A DNA stretch of 64,000 nt from an uncultured Sphingomonas sp. (lineage in GTDB: Bacteria > Pseudomonadota > Alphaproteobacteria > Sphingomonadales > Sphingomonadaceae). Position numbers and translations under genes: made by a program. The stretch is from assembly GCA_913776045.1 (NCBI GenBank), contig CAJYOI010000009.1, forward strand, positions 1 to 64,000. The letters run 5' to 3'. Each line of letters starts with the position of its first letter. The stretch's first letter is position 1. Shown in pieces: positions 36,208-46,020 of the stretch. The notes under the pieces were generated by a model, which was not told the origin of the DNA, made no database searches, and saw only the letters and a list, made by a program, of their open reading frames with translations.

Positions 36208-37005
36208 TCAGATCGCCTGCTTGCCCTGCGCCGCCAGCATCGCCTGCGCCTTGTGGTACAGCACCGGCTCCGCGATCCCCAGCCGAGCCCGCGCGCTCTC
36301 AAGCGGTTCGGCGAGCAGCGTCACATAATCCTCGCCCGAAAGCCACCTTGCGCGCTTGCCGTGACGATACCCCTCCCAAACCGCACGCAGCACGGCGGTG
36401 TTTCGAGTAACCGACAGGCTCTTCAGCGCGCCCATCGCCGCGATCGCGGCCCAGCCGAGGCCGCCGGTCTGCGCATAGGAAAAGGCGACCAGGCACAGCT
36501 CGCCCAGATGCTCCTCGGCGGTATAGCCGGTCAGCGTGTGCCAGATATCGTGCATGTCGCGCTCGCGACGGCCGAACCACGTATAGGGGTGCTCGACGAC
36601 GACCGCGTCGGGATCATAGTCGGTGACGCTGATGTCCGCGAGGCCGGCGGCCGAGAAGCCGGTGCGGTCGAGAAACGCGCGATACGCCGCGCCGACCGTC
36701 CCCTCCGGCAGCGAATCGAGCCACGCGCGGTCGCCGAATTTCTCGGCCAGCTCGACGCGCTCGTACGCAATCCGCCCACCGTCGCGCGTGGCGATCAGCT
36801 TGCGATAGCCCTTTTGACTGGCGTCCGCGTTCAGCGCGCGCATGATGCGGAAGACCTGCACCGTGTCATCGCCGTTCGCCATCAGGTTACGCAACGCGCG
36901 CCAGGCCGAGCCCCAATCGCGCTTCAGCGGTTTGCCGGGATTGTACGGCGCGACCGTCGGGGCGGGACGGGTCCGGGCGGAGAAGTCGATCGCTTGCGTG
37001 GCCAT
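36208..37005 (-). CDS. Ubiquinone biosynthesis protein Coq4 homologue
   Basis: A 265-residue protein with the Coq4 zinc-binding signature HDIWHTLTGY and downstream Glu in EEHLGE (HDxxH-x11-E). VVVEHPYTWFGRRERD just before it is also conserved. In yeast and human, Coq4 is needed for coenzyme Q assembly and has been linked to oxidative decarboxylation of the ring. Bacterial homologues occur in alphaproteobacteria. The start at ATG 37005 gives the usual length. Confidence 0.88.
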   Translation of the reverse strand: MATQAIDFSARTRPAPTVAPYNPGKPLKRDWGSAWRALRNLMANGDDTVQVFRIMRALNADASQKGYRKLIATRDGGRIAYERVELAEKFGDRAWLDSLPEGTVGAAYRAFLDRTGFSAAGLADISVTDYDPDAVVVEHPYTWFGRRERDMHDIWHTLTGYTAEEHLGELCLVAFSYAQTGGLGWAAIAAMGALKSLSVTRNTAVLRAVWEGYRHGKRARWLSGEDYVTLLAEPLESARARLGIAEPVLYHKAQAMLAAQGKQAI

Positions 37006-37133
37006 GCCGCATCCTTACTTACAATAATGTCAGTATGGCGAATGTCTTGCGCCGAATCAAGATGCTGCATGGCCAAAGGAACGCGGCACCGCGCTGTGCC
37101 GTTGAAGCGCCGATACATTAAGGAGTCACACCG

Positions 37134-37448
37134 ATGGTCGCCGATCCCCGCCCCAGCCTGCCCGTCCCCAGCGCGCACACCTTCGGGCTGCTGACACTGG
37201 GCGCAGCTGTCGTCGGTGGCGGCGCCTATCTGGCGCGACGGCTGGTGAAGCGGGGCGCGTTCGCCGGGAACGCAGAACACGCGGCTCCCGATCTGGCGCT
37301 CGACAAGCCGCATCCGGGTCCGACGGATCGCTCGCCGGACGCGTTCCGGCCCGATCCGACCGCGCCGGTACCCGCGAGCGAGCGCGACGGTCTGCGTCCT
37401 GCGACCGGGCCGGGGCCGACGCTGGTTGCCGGACGATCGGACGGGTGA
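37134..37448 (+). CDS. Small single-helix protein with Pro/Asp-rich tail
   Basis: A 104-residue protein with a very good ribosome site, TAAGGAG, 9 bases before ATG 37134. One membrane helix at about 14-36 is followed by a basic stop-transfer (RRLVKRG) and a disordered tail rich in Pro, Asp and Arg (HPGPTDRSPDAFRPDPTAPV). The function is unknown. The start region is divergent from coq4. Confidence 0.6.
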   Translation: MVADPRPSLPVPSAHTFGLLTLGAAVVGGGAYLARRLVKRGAFAGNAEHAAPDLALDKPHPGPTDRSPDAFRPDPTAPVPASERDGLRPATGPGPTLVAGRSDG

Positions 37449-37475
37449 TGTCGGGCTGACCCCACCCCAACATCC

Positions 37476-37567
37476 GTCATTCCCGCGAAGACGGGAATAC
37501 ATTCTGGCTGATCGCCGTTAGACCCACCGATTTCAGCGACTATGGATCCCGCCTTCGCGGGCATGAC
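37476..37567. repeat. Palindromic intergenic repeat, family 2
   Basis: GTCATTCCCGCGAAGACGGG at the left and its degenerate inverted copy CCCGCCTTCGCGGGCATGAC at the right, 92 bp overall. It uses the same GTCAT...ATGAC ends as family 1 but a different core. It lies in the gap between the small single-helix gene and dnaN. Confidence 0.7.
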
Positions 37568-37724
37568 GATCGCTTAAGTATCGCCCGGAAAGGCCGTCAC
37601 GGGAGCAAATCCCGTTAGCCTGCCCCGGTGAAGGCCGGGGTCGGTCGCGGGCTAATGCCCGCGCGGGCCGGTCTTTCGTGTCCGCTAGCGCGAACCGGCA
37701 GTCACGCTGCCCTCACCGTCTCAC

Positions 37725-38840
37725 TCAGACGCGCATCGGCATCAGCACGTACAGCGCCGGCGACTTGTCGTTCTCGCGGATCAGCGTCGGCGCCGCGGCG
37801 TCGGCCAGGTGCACTTCGACCGAATCGCCCTGGATCTGATTCAGGATGTCGAGCAGATACCGGCTGTTGAAGCCGATCTCGAACGGCATCGATGCGTAAT
37901 CGCCCGGCACTTCCTCGATCGCCGCGCCGTTTTCGGGGCTGGTCACCGACAGCGTGATCTTGTCGCGATCGAGCGCCATTTTTACCGCACGCGTCTTTTC
38001 GCTGGCGATGGTCGACACGCGGTCGACGCCCTCTTCGAAGCTGCGTGGGTCGAGCTTCAGCAGTTTGTCGTTCGCGGTCGGGATGACGCGCGAATAATCG
38101 GGGAAGGTGCCGTCGATCAGCTTGCTGGTCAGGATCGCCTGGCCGAGATCGAAGCGGATCTTGCTGCCCGACAGCGACACGCCGACCGACCCGTCGACCT
38201 CATCGAGCAGCTTGCGCAATTCGCCGACGCACTTCCGCGGCACGATCACGTCCGGCATCGCCTCCGCACCTTCCGGCCGCGGCACGGTCACGCGCGCCAG
38301 GCGGTGTCCGTCGGTCGCCGCTGCCTTCAGCACCGGCTGACCGCCGTCGTCGGCGACGTGCAGGAAGATACCGTTCAGATAATAGCGCGTCTCTTCGGTC
38401 GAGATCGCGAAACGAGTCTTGTCGATGATCTGCTTCAGCGTCTCCGCCGGCAGTTCGAACGTCGTCGGCAATTCGCCTTCGGCGATCACCGGGAAATCAT
38501 CGCGCGGCAGCGTCGGCAGCGAAGAGTTGTAACGACCGGCGCGAATCTGGAGGCGCCCTTCGGCGGCGGTCAGTTCGACCTGACTGCCTTCGGGCAGCTT
38601 GCGGGCGATATCGAACAGCGTGTGCGCGCTGACCGTCGTCGTGCCCGGCTGGTCGACCGCGGCCGGCACCGTCTCGTCGACCTGCAGGTCGAGATCGGTC
38701 GCCATCAGCCGGATCGCGCCTTCGCCGGTCGCGTCGATCAGCACGTTCGACAGGATGGGAATGGTGTTGCGCCGCTCGACCACCGACTGGACGTGGCTGA
38801 GGCCCTTCAACAGGGTCGCGCGTTCGATCGTCGCCTTCAT
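37725..38840 (-). CDS. dnaN: DNA polymerase III beta subunit (sliding clamp)
   Basis: A 371-residue clamp protein, starting MKATIERATLL at ATG 38840. RNTIPILSNVLIDA, ATDLDLQV and the C-terminal VLMPMRV are all conserved and belong to the three clamp domains. It tethers the replicative polymerase to DNA. It is a single gene here; GC-rich stem-loops such as CCCCGG-TGAAGG-CCGGGG (about 37623-37640) lie downstream and may end its transcript. Confidence 0.97.
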   Translation of the reverse strand: MKATIERATLLKGLSHVQSVVERRNTIPILSNVLIDATGEGAIRLMATDLDLQVDETVPAAVDQPGTTTVSAHTLFDIARKLPEGSQVELTAAEGRLQIRAGRYNSSLPTLPRDDFPVIAEGELPTTFELPAETLKQIIDKTRFAISTEETRYYLNGIFLHVADDGGQPVLKAAATDGHRLARVTVPRPEGAEAMPDVIVPRKCVGELRKLLDEVDGSVGVSLSGSKIRFDLGQAILTSKLIDGTFPDYSRVIPTANDKLLKLDPRSFEEGVDRVSTIASEKTRAVKMALDRDKITLSVTSPENGAAIEEVPGDYASMPFEIGFNSRYLLDILNQIQGDSVEVHLADAAAPTLIRENDKSPALYVLMPMRV

Positions 38841-39037
38841 GCCTTCAAAACCCCCGGAACGCCCCCCAGCGCAGACTCGCGACCGGTGGCAGAATTCGTG
38901 CCGACTCACACCCTAGCGGAGGCCGAAGGGGCGCGGCAAGCACTCGCTCGCTCTTCGGGCGGCACGCGTTACCGGATGGTTAACCCGGCGCTCACACCTG
39001 TGGACAACTCGGACGTTCGCAGCCAATCGTGCATGAC

Positions 39038-39691
39038 ATGACAGCACGACGCCCCCGCGCCGGCCGCGACTTCGTCATGCGGCATGGCGAGACGGTCTAC
39101 AATCTCGCCGGGCGGATGCAGGGCGACCATCCGCACACGCCCCTGACGCGCGCCGGGTTCGCCCAGGCCGATGCGATGGGCGCGGCCCTGCGCGCGTTGC
39201 TCGGCCCCCGTCCCAAACTCACGATGTGGTCCTCGACGGCCGGTCGCGCGCTCCAGACGCTGGCGGTGATCGCCGAGCATCTCGACCTCGACTGGCACGC
39301 CGCACGCACCGATACCCGACTGGTCGAGATTGGCATGGGGACATGGAGCGGCCGCTACTACCGCGACCTGATTCCGGAGGTTGGCGAGTTCGTCGACCGC
39401 CGGCAGGGCCTCTACACCCGCCCACCCGAAGGCGGCGAATGGTATGACGCCATCGCCACGCGCGTGTCGGCCTGGCTCGACGACACCGACGACGATCCCG
39501 GCGACCGGCTGGTCCTGATGCACGGCATGTCGAGCCGCGTGCTGCGCGGCGTGATGACCGGCCAGAATGTCCTGCCCGGCTTCGACGCCCCCGTCGCGCC
39601 TGCCCTGCCGCAAGGATCGATCGCGCTGATCGAGCATGGCCGCGAGACGGTCGTCCACCGTGGCAGCGGCGCGCATGAGACGCCGACGTGA
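39038..39691 (+). CDS. Histidine phosphatase (phosphoglycerate mutase superfamily)
   Basis: A 217-residue protein, ATG 39038 (a GTG 9 bases earlier is possible). The RHGET motif with the phospho-His (about 16-20), SSTAGRALQTL (second Arg), the acidic VEIGMGTWSG and HGMSSR with the second His are all in place. It is a cofactor-independent-style phosphatase of unknown substrate. Its end overlaps the next gene (GTGA). Confidence 0.88.
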   Translation: MTARRPRAGRDFVMRHGETVYNLAGRMQGDHPHTPLTRAGFAQADAMGAALRALLGPRPKLTMWSSTAGRALQTLAVIAEHLDLDWHAARTDTRLVEIGMGTWSGRYYRDLIPEVGEFVDRRQGLYTRPPEGGEWYDAIATRVSAWLDDTDDDPGDRLVLMHGMSSRVLRGVMTGQNVLPGFDAPVAPALPQGSIALIEHGRETVVHRGSGAHETPT

Positions 39692-40155
39692 GCGTCCTGC
39701 TAGCCCTAGCGCTCCAGACGGCGTTTGCGGGGCGGCAGGCGATCGGCATCTACGCCGGCTGGGGCGCCTTTCGCGACGCGAGTCCCGCGCGCTGCTTCGC
39801 CATCGCCGAACCGCTCGGCCGCACGCGCACCACCCGCCCCTTCGCCAGTATCGCGTCCTGGCCGGGCGCAGGTCTGCGCCACCAGCTTCACGTTCACCTG
39901 AGCCGCCCACGCGCCGCGAATGCCCGGGTCACGCTGTCGATCGGCCAGCGCCGCTTCGACCTGCTGGCCGGCGCCGCCGACGCCTGGTCCCCCGATGCCG
40001 CCACCGACACCGCCATCGTCGCCGCGATGCGCGGCGGGCGCAGCATGAGCGTCGAAACCCGTGGGCGCGACGGCCGCCCGATGGTCGATGTCTATGCGTT
40101 GCAAGGCGCGGCCACAGCAATTGACGCGGCAGCGGTGGGGTGCACGCGTCGCTGA
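39688..40155 (+). CDS. Secreted protein, IalB-like
   Basis: A 155-residue protein, GTG start at 39688 overlapping the upstream stop. A leader of about 15 residues precedes GIYAGWGAFRDASPARCFAIAEP. That segment recalls the W-x-x-x-C core of invasion-associated locus B proteins. Only two cysteines are present, in ARCFAI and VGCTRR. The localisation is probably periplasmic. The function is unknown. Confidence 0.6.
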   Translation: MSVLLALALQTAFAGRQAIGIYAGWGAFRDASPARCFAIAEPLGRTRTTRPFASIASWPGAGLRHQLHVHLSRPRAANARVTLSIGQRRFDLLAGAADAWSPDAATDTAIVAAMRGGRSMSVETRGRDGRPMVDVYALQGAATAIDAAAVGCTRR

Positions 40156-40191
40156 CGGCTCGCGCTGGAAAAACTTCGCCCCATCGGCTAT

Positions 40192-41409
40192 ATGGCGCAC
40201 ATGCATTCAGCCTCGGCCGCCCCCATGTCCATTCCCGGACATATCGATCCCGTGCCCGTCCCCCGTCCCCTGCCGATGCGCAGCGACGGGCGGATCGACC
40301 TGCTCGGGCTGTCGCGCGACGACCTGAAAATGGCGTTGGAGACGGCGCAGCTGGAACCGAAACAGGCCAAGCTGCGCGCCAAGCAGCTGTGGCACTGGAT
40401 CTACAACCGCGGCGTCACCGATTTCAAGCTGATGACCGACATCTCGAAGCAGCTCCGCCCGTGGCTGGCCCAGCGCTTCGTCATTTCGCGCCCCGAAGTC
40501 GTGACCGCGCAGGTCAGCAGCGACGGCACGCGCAAGTGGCTGCTCCGTTCGGACGACGGGCAGGATTACGAGGCGGTGTTCATCCCCGACGCCGACCGCG
40601 GAACGCTGTGCGTGTCGAGCCAGGTCGGCTGCACCTTGAACTGCCGCTTCTGCCACACCGGCACGATGCGCCTGGTCCGCAACCTGACCCCGGCGGAGAT
40701 CGTCGGCCAGGTCATGCTCGCGCGCGATGCGCTGGGCGAATGGCCGAGCCAGCCCGAGGGGCGCATGCTCACCAACATCGTCATGATGGGCATGGGCGAG
40801 CCGCTGTACAATTTCGACAATGTCCGCGACGCGCTGAAGCTGGTGATGGATGGCGACGGCCTGGCGCTCAGCAAGCGGCGCATTACCCTGTCGACCAGCG
40901 GTGTCGTGCCACTGATGGCCCGCGCGGGCGAGGAGATCGGCGTGAACCTGGCCGTCTCGCTCCACGCCGTGACCAAGGACGTGCGCGACGAACTCGTGCC
41001 GCTCAACAAGAAATACGGCATCGAGCAGCTGCTACAGGCCTGCGCCGACTATCCGGGCGCCAACAACGCGCGCCGCATCACGTTCGAATATGTGATGATA
41101 AAGGACAAGAACGACAGCGACGAAGAGGCGCACGAGCTCGTGCGGCTGCTGAAGCAGTACAAGCTGCCAGCGAAGGTCAACCTGATCCCGTTCAACCCGT
41201 GGCCGGGTTCGGATTACGAGACATCGACGCCCGAACGCGTGCGGTCCTTCTCGAACATCGTGTTCGAAGGCGGCATCTCCGCCCCCGTCCGGACGCCCCG
41301 CGGTCGCGACATCGATGCCGCCTGCGGCCAGTTGAAGACCAGCGCCGAACGCAAGAGCCGGGCGGAGCTCGATCGGCTGGCGGAGGAAAAGCAGGCGGCG
41401 CTGGGATAG
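40192..41409 (+). CDS. rlmN: 23S rRNA (adenine(2503)-C2)-methyltransferase
   Basis: A 405-residue radical SAM methylase. CTLNCRFC (about 144-151) is the cluster motif, and the catalytic Cys near the C-terminus is in [21 protein letters not shown] and NLAVSLHAV are also conserved. It methylates A2503 of 23S rRNA and A37 of some tRNAs. Several in-frame ATGs (40192, 40201, 40225) could serve as start; the N-terminal 30 residues are not conserved. Confidence 0.95.
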   Translation: MAHMHSASAAPMSIPGHIDPVPVPRPLPMRSDGRIDLLGLSRDDLKMALETAQLEPKQAKLRAKQLWHWIYNRGVTDFKLMTDISKQLRPWLAQRFVISRPEVVTAQVSSDGTRKWLLRSDDGQDYEAVFIPDADRGTLCVSSQVGCTLNCRFCHTGTMRLVRNLTPAEIVGQVMLARDALGEWPSQPEGRMLTNIVMMGMGEPLYNFDNVRDALKLVMDGDGLALSKRRITLSTSGVVPLMARAGEEIGVNLAVSLHAVTKDVRDELVPLNKKYGIEQLLQACADYPGANNARRITFEYVMIKDKNDSDEEAHELVRLLKQYKLPAKVNLIPFNPWPGSDYETSTPERVRSFSNIVFEGGISAPVRTPRGRDIDAACGQLKTSAERKSRAELDRLAEEKQAALG

Positions 41410-41487
41410 CGTTCAGTTCGGCACCTTCCGCATTGCGCGTTATCCCGTCTGTTGCTCTATGTGGGGGCAACAGTGGAGGGGCGGGCA

Positions 41488-43515
41488 ATGCGTGCATGTA
41501 TCTGGTCGCTAGCCGCGATCGTCGTCGTCATCGCGCCAGCTGCGTCGGCTCAGGTCGATCCCGTAAAGCGCGGGCCGACCCCGGCCTGGGTGCAGCCATC
41601 CCAGCCCCTCGCGGTGCCTGATAAGCCGAGCGGCGCCGTGTTCATGCGACGACAGGATATCGTCGTCCACGTGACCCCCGAAGGACAGCAGCAGTATTTG
41701 GGGTACAGGGTCAAGATTCTGCAGTCGAGTGCTTTGCAGATCGGCAATCTGGGGCTGGTGTGGAACCCGGCAGCCGGATCGCCGATGGTGCACCAGATAA
41801 CGGTGTATCGCGACGGCCAGGCGACCGACGTACTGAAAGGAGCGACCTTTCAGATCCTTCGCCGCGAAGGCAATCTCGAACAGGCGCAGCTCGACGGGCT
41901 GCTGACCGCCACCCTGCAAATCCCCGATCTGCGGGTCGGTGACGAACTCGAAGTCGGCATGACGCTGCCGGGCGCCGACCCGACGCTGGGCGATCGCGCG
42001 TCCGGCGTGCTGTTTCTGGGCCCCGCGCCCGCGGCGGGACGGTATCGCCTGGCCCTGACCTGGGATGCGAAGTCCCGGCTTACGGTGCGCCCGACCGCCG
42101 ATATCGCGCCGCGGATTTCAGCCGTCGGCCGATCCGTCGAACTGCTGATCGACAATCCGGACGCGGCGCCACCGCCGAAGGACGCTCCGCCCCGCTATCA
42201 GTGGCTTCGCGCGATCGAATATACGGGCTTTGACAGCTGGGCGGATTTGTCACGCCATTTTGCGCCACTGTACGCAAAGGCATCGATGCTGTCGCCAAAC
42301 TCCCCTATCAAGGCGGAAGCGGCGCGGATCGCCGCCAGTCACGCGACTCCGATGGCCCGTGCCGCCGCTGCCTTGAAACTGGTGCAGCAGGATGTCCGCT
42401 ATATCTACGTCGGCCTCAACGGAGGCAACCTGACTCCGGCGACCGCCGAACAGACATGGCAGCGCCGTTACGGCGACTGCAAGGGAAAGACCGCGCTGCT
42501 CCTCGCGCTGCTTCGCGAGCTGGGCATCCCGGCCAAAGCGGTGCTGGTGAACGCCAGCGGGGCCGACGACGGACTAGACCGCCGTCTGCCCGGACCGCAG
42601 CTGTTCGATCACGTCCTCGTCCGGGCGCAGATCGACGGCGCGGAGTATTGGATGGATGGCACGTTGCCGCCTGTCGCGCCGCCTGCGGCCCGCCCCGTCC
42701 TTCCGCTTCGCTGGGTGCTGCCGATCACGGTCGAGGGCGCGGCCATCGAATCGCTGCCGTTCGCGACGGCGGCAGTGCCCGAAGAGGTGAACCTCTACGA
42801 AATCGATGCGCGTGCCGGGTTCGACAAGCCGGCACGGATCACTACCACGTCGATCGTACGCGGCATGAAGGGACTGGAACAGCAGGTCCAATTTTCCGCG
42901 GTCGACAAGCAGCAGATGCTTGCCGCGTTCCGCCAGCAGCTGACCGGCGACACGTGGCAAGCCATAGAGGAAGTCGACTGGCGCTACGATGACAAAGCCG
43001 GCGCCAGCGTCCTGCGAATATCCGGGACCGGCATGGTGGACTGGGATGACGACGCGGGCGAAAAGTCGCTGGCGCTGCCCGGCGGCGGGTTCAACCCGCC
43101 TGAAAAGCGCATCCGGCTGGCTAGGCAAGACGGGGCCGAAGTGCCGTTCTATCAGGCGCCGGACTTCAGCTGCCACGTCACCACCGTTCGCCTACCCACT
43201 ACGACTCAACCGATGCAGTGGTCGGCGAAGCCGAGTTTCGACATGCGATATTTCGGCCGCCACTATTATCGTGCCTTCGACTTGCGCGACGGCGCGATCC
43301 GCATGATCCGCGCCTCCCGCGTGGAGCAGCCGGAAATCGACGCGGCAACCGCCAGCCAGGATAATGAACGCCTGTCGAAATTCGACAATAGCATGGGCTG
43401 GATCACATATGATCCCGCAAATAAGGCCGGAAAAGTTGGTACCGGCGTGCCGGTCCCGGCAACCTATGATCGAGACTGGGTCGATGACGACGTGCCATGT
43501 ATGCCGAAGCCGTAG
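41488..43515 (+). CDS. DUF3857/transglutaminase-like secreted protein
   Basis: A 675-residue protein starting at ATG 41488 (GGAGGGGCGGGCA upstream). It has a signal peptide (to ASAQ, residue 22) and a DUF3857 beta-sandwich (about 45-220). A transglutaminase-like cysteine-protease fold follows, with Cys in YGDCKGK (about 330), His in LFDHVLV and Asp in YWMDGTLP. A C-terminal beta domain completes it. The catalytic triad looks intact. Such proteins are common beside cell-envelope genes of Bacteroidetes and Proteobacteria, but their substrate is unknown. Confidence 0.85.
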   Translation: MRACIWSLAAIVVVIAPAASAQVDPVKRGPTPAWVQPSQPLAVPDKPSGAVFMRRQDIVVHVTPEGQQQYLGYRVKILQSSALQIGNLGLVWNPAAGSPMVHQITVYRDGQATDVLKGATFQILRREGNLEQAQLDGLLTATLQIPDLRVGDELEVGMTLPGADPTLGDRASGVLFLGPAPAAGRYRLALTWDAKSRLTVRPTADIAPRISAVGRSVELLIDNPDAAPPPKDAPPRYQWLRAIEYTGFDSWADLSRHFAPLYAKASMLSPNSPIKAEAARIAASHATPMARAAAALKLVQQDVRYIYVGLNGGNLTPATAEQTWQRRYGDCKGKTALLLALLRELGIPAKAVLVNASGADDGLDRRLPGPQLFDHVLVRAQIDGAEYWMDGTLPPVAPPAARPVLPLRWVLPITVEGAAIESLPFATAAVPEEVNLYEIDARAGFDKPARITTTSIVRGMKGLEQQVQFSAVDKQQMLAAFRQQLTGDTWQAIEEVDWRYDDKAGASVLRISGTGMVDWDDDAGEKSLALPGGGFNPPEKRIRLARQDGAEVPFYQAPDFSCHVTTVRLPTTTQPMQWSAKPSFDMRYFGRHYYRAFDLRDGAIRMIRASRVEQPEIDAATASQDNERLSKFDNSMGWITYDPANKAGKVGTGVPVPATYDRDWVDDDVPCMPKP

Positions 43516-43572
43516 AGCACAAGTGGGACGATCCCGTGTCGCCCGCCACAGACGACTGACCACGAAGCGGTG

Positions 43573-44331
43573 ATGACGCAACTTAGCGCTATCACCCTGC
43601 CCTTCGTCGCCGGTTGCGTCGGCGGGGCGATGAATGCGCTGGCCGGGGGCGGGTCGTTCGCGACGCTGCCGTCCCTCATCGCGCTCGGGCTGCCGGCGAA
43701 CATCGCCAATGCGACGTCGAACATCGCGTTGCTGCCGGGGGCAGGCGCGAGTGCGCTTGCCTACCGCAAGGAGTTGATTCCGTTGGGCGGCGTCGGCTGG
43801 CGGACGCTGGCGCTGATCACCTTCGTCGGCGGGCTGGCGGGCAGCGCGTTGCTGGTCGTCACCCCCAGCCGTGCGTTCGACCTGATCGTGCCCTGGCTGC
43901 TGCTGTTCGCCTTTCTGGTTATGGTGTTCGGCACGCGCGCCTCGGCCTGGCTGCACGCGCGTGTGACGATCGGGCCGCGGACACTGGTCGTCGCACAGGC
44001 GATGCTCGGCACCTACGGCGGCTATTTCGGGGGCGGCGTCGGGCTGATCACGACCGCGGTCTACGGCCTGCTCGCCAATGTCATTCCCCGCGCGCTCTTC
44101 GCGCAGCGCACGCTGATGCTGGCGGTCGCCAATTTCGCCGCGGCCTTCGTCTTCATGTGGTTCGGCATGGTCCGCTGGCAGGCCGCGCTGCCGATGCTGC
44201 TGGGCGGTATCCTCGGCGGCTGGCTGGGCGCGGTGGTGGGCAAGCGATTGTCACCGCTCGCGGTGCGCGTCTGGACGCTCGCCGTGACCGGGGCGACGAC
44301 CGCGGTTTTCTTCTGGCGAGCGTACGGCTGA
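43573..44331 (+). CDS. TSUP family (TauE/SafE) exporter
   Basis: A 252-residue protein with about eight helices and the two internal repeats opening with AGGGSFATLPSLIALGLPA and YGGYFGGGVGLITTAVYG. Both have the Gly-rich hairpins of TauE/SafE carriers for sulfite and organosulfur anions. A GTG one codon earlier (43570) is the only alternative start nearby. A terminator follows. Confidence 0.9.
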   Translation: MTQLSAITLPFVAGCVGGAMNALAGGGSFATLPSLIALGLPANIANATSNIALLPGAGASALAYRKELIPLGGVGWRTLALITFVGGLAGSALLVVTPSRAFDLIVPWLLLFAFLVMVFGTRASAWLHARVTIGPRTLVVAQAMLGTYGGYFGGGVGLITTAVYGLLANVIPRALFAQRTLMLAVANFAAAFVFMWFGMVRWQAALPMLLGGILGGWLGAVVGKRLSPLAVRVWTLAVTGATTAVFFWRAYG

Positions 44332-44339
44332 CCAGCGAA

Positions 44340-44362
44340 ATCCTCCCCTGCAAGGGGAGGAT
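44340..44362 (+). terminator. Terminator-like stem-loop after the TSUP gene
   Basis: ATCCTCCCCT, a GCA loop, AGGGGAGGAT: a perfect 10-bp stem starting 8 bases after the stop. It is followed by GAGATTTCATTTT, a partial T-rich tail. Confidence 0.6.
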
Positions 44363-44523
44363 GAGATTTCATTTTCCTACATCGCTCCAATCTGCTTCAC
44401 CCGTTCGAGAGCCGGCACCGCGCGAAGCGGCAAAGGTGACAAAAGTGACGAAGGCTGACGAATGAACGGCGTTACCGTAACTTTTGAAGGAGCGCTTGGG
44501 AGGGACGGGGCGTTTTGCAGCCG

Positions 44524-45264
44524 ATGACCAGCGCACCCGACCCTGCCGTGCCGGCGACCGGCCGGATGATCCGTCGCCATGCGCTGTCGACGCGGCTGTG
44601 GCATTGGATCACCGCGGTCAGCGTCATCATCCTGCTGGGCAGCGGGCTGATGATCCTGAATGCGCATCCGCACCTCTACTGGGGCCGCTATGGCGCGAAT
44701 TTCGATCCTGCGTGGTTCCATGTCGGCTGGGTCTTCGAAGGCGGCCGGGTGCCGGGCTGGCTGACGATCCCCGAAAGCTACAATCTGGCGCTCGCCCGGC
44801 AATGGCATCTGCTCTTTGCGCTGGTGCTCGCGGTCGCCTTGCTCGCGTTCATGGTCGTGAGCCTTGTCAACCGGCATTTCCAACGCGACCTGCGCGTGCG
44901 GGCGAAGGAACTGGCGCCCCGGGTATTGGCCCACGACGTGCGCGAACACCTGGCCTTGCGCTTTCACGATCCGGCCGAACCGCGCGCGTACAATATCTTT
45001 CAGAAGCTGAGCTACGTGGCGATCATCTTCATCGCTCTGCCCGGACTGATCTTCACCGGACTTGCCATGTCGCCGGGCATGAACGCGGCGTGGCCGTGGC
45101 TGCTCGACGTGCTCGGTGGGCGGCAATCGGCGCGGTCGATCCATTTCATCCTTATGCTCGTCATCGCCCTGTTCATCATCGTTCACCTGGCGCTCGTGCT
45201 GCTGGCGGGCGTGTGGAACGAGGTGCGCTCGATGGTCACCGGCAAGTGGCGGGTGCCCGAATGA
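44524..45264 (+). CDS. Di-haem cytochrome b membrane protein (b561/FdnI-like)
   Basis: A 246-residue protein, ATG 44524, with four helices. Candidate haem ligands are His in STRLWHWI (helix 1), RQWHLLFAL (helix 2), SARSIHFIL (helix 3) and IIVHLAL (helix 4), the pattern of formate-dehydrogenase gamma/hydrogenase b-type cytochromes. Its stop overlaps the ATG of the molybdopterin enzyme (ATGA), so the pair should work together as a membrane anchor and electron carrier. Confidence 0.87.
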   Translation: MTSAPDPAVPATGRMIRRHALSTRLWHWITAVSVIILLGSGLMILNAHPHLYWGRYGANFDPAWFHVGWVFEGGRVPGWLTIPESYNLALARQWHLLFALVLAVALLAFMVVSLVNRHFQRDLRVRAKELAPRVLAHDVREHLALRFHDPAEPRAYNIFQKLSYVAIIFIALPGLIFTGLAMSPGMNAAWPWLLDVLGGRQSARSIHFILMLVIALFIIVHLALVLLAGVWNEVRSMVTGKWRVPE

Positions 45265-46007
45265 TCCTGACCCGCAGACAGGCGCTGGTGACGGCAGCGG
45301 GCGGGCTGCTCGCCGGTTGCGACCGTGTGGCGTCGGGCGATGTCGGCCAGCGGCTGCTCGGCTCGGGCGAGAACGGTCACCGCATCCTCCAGCGCGCGCT
45401 GACCGACCGGACCGCGCTGGCGCCCGAATTCCGCGCCGACCAGCGATCGCCCTTCTTCCGCCCCAACGGCACCCGCAACCCGAACACGCCCGATTACAAC
45501 GCGTCGGCCGCCAACCGCTTCGCCGATTGGCGGGTGCGCATCGACGGGCTGGTCCGGCGTCCGCTCGACCTGTCGATCGCCGACCTGCGCGCAATGCCGG
45601 CCAGGGCGCAGATCACGCGCCACGATTGCGTCGAGGGGTGGAGCGCGATCGGCAAATGGACCGGTCCGCGGCTGAAGCCGATCCTCGAATTCGCCGGCCT
45701 GCGCGACGATGCCCGCTACCTCGTCTTCCACTGCGCCGATCGGCTGGGCGGGCGGCCCTATTACGAATCGATCGACCTGATCGACGCCTTCCACCCGCAG
45801 ACGATCCTGGCGTGGATGCTCAACGACCGGCTGCTGGGGGTGCCGAACGGCGCGCCGGTTCGGCTCCGGGTCGAGCGGCAGCTGGGGTACAAGCATGCGA
45901 AGTACATTCAGCGGATCGAGGCGGTCGCGTCGCTCGATGGGATGTTCGGCGGCAAGGGCGGGTACTGGGAAGATGTCGCGGGATATGAATGGTATGCGGG
46001 GATTTAG
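45261..46007 (+). CDS. Molybdopterin-dependent oxidoreductase, sulfite-oxidase fold (YedY/MsrP-like)
   Basis: A 248-residue protein with an N-terminal TRRQALVTAAGG twin-arginine-like motif and a possible lipobox at LLAGC. The molybdenum-ligand Cys is in RHDCVEGWSAIGKWTG, the oxidoreductase signature. NGAPVRLRVERQLGYKHAKYI further along is also conserved. It is exported folded, probably by Tat. Together with the preceding cytochrome b it forms an oxidoreductase of unknown substrate. It differs from MsrP-MsrQ because the cytochrome is of a different type. Confidence 0.88.
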   Translation: MILTRRQALVTAAGGLLAGCDRVASGDVGQRLLGSGENGHRILQRALTDRTALAPEFRADQRSPFFRPNGTRNPNTPDYNASAANRFADWRVRIDGLVRRPLDLSIADLRAMPARAQITRHDCVEGWSAIGKWTGPRLKPILEFAGLRDDARYLVFHCADRLGGRPYYESIDLIDAFHPQTILAWMLNDRLLGVPNGAPVRLRVERQLGYKHAKYIQRIEAVASLDGMFGGKGGYWEDVAGYEWYAGI

Positions 46008-46020
46008 CCCCTTCAAGGCC

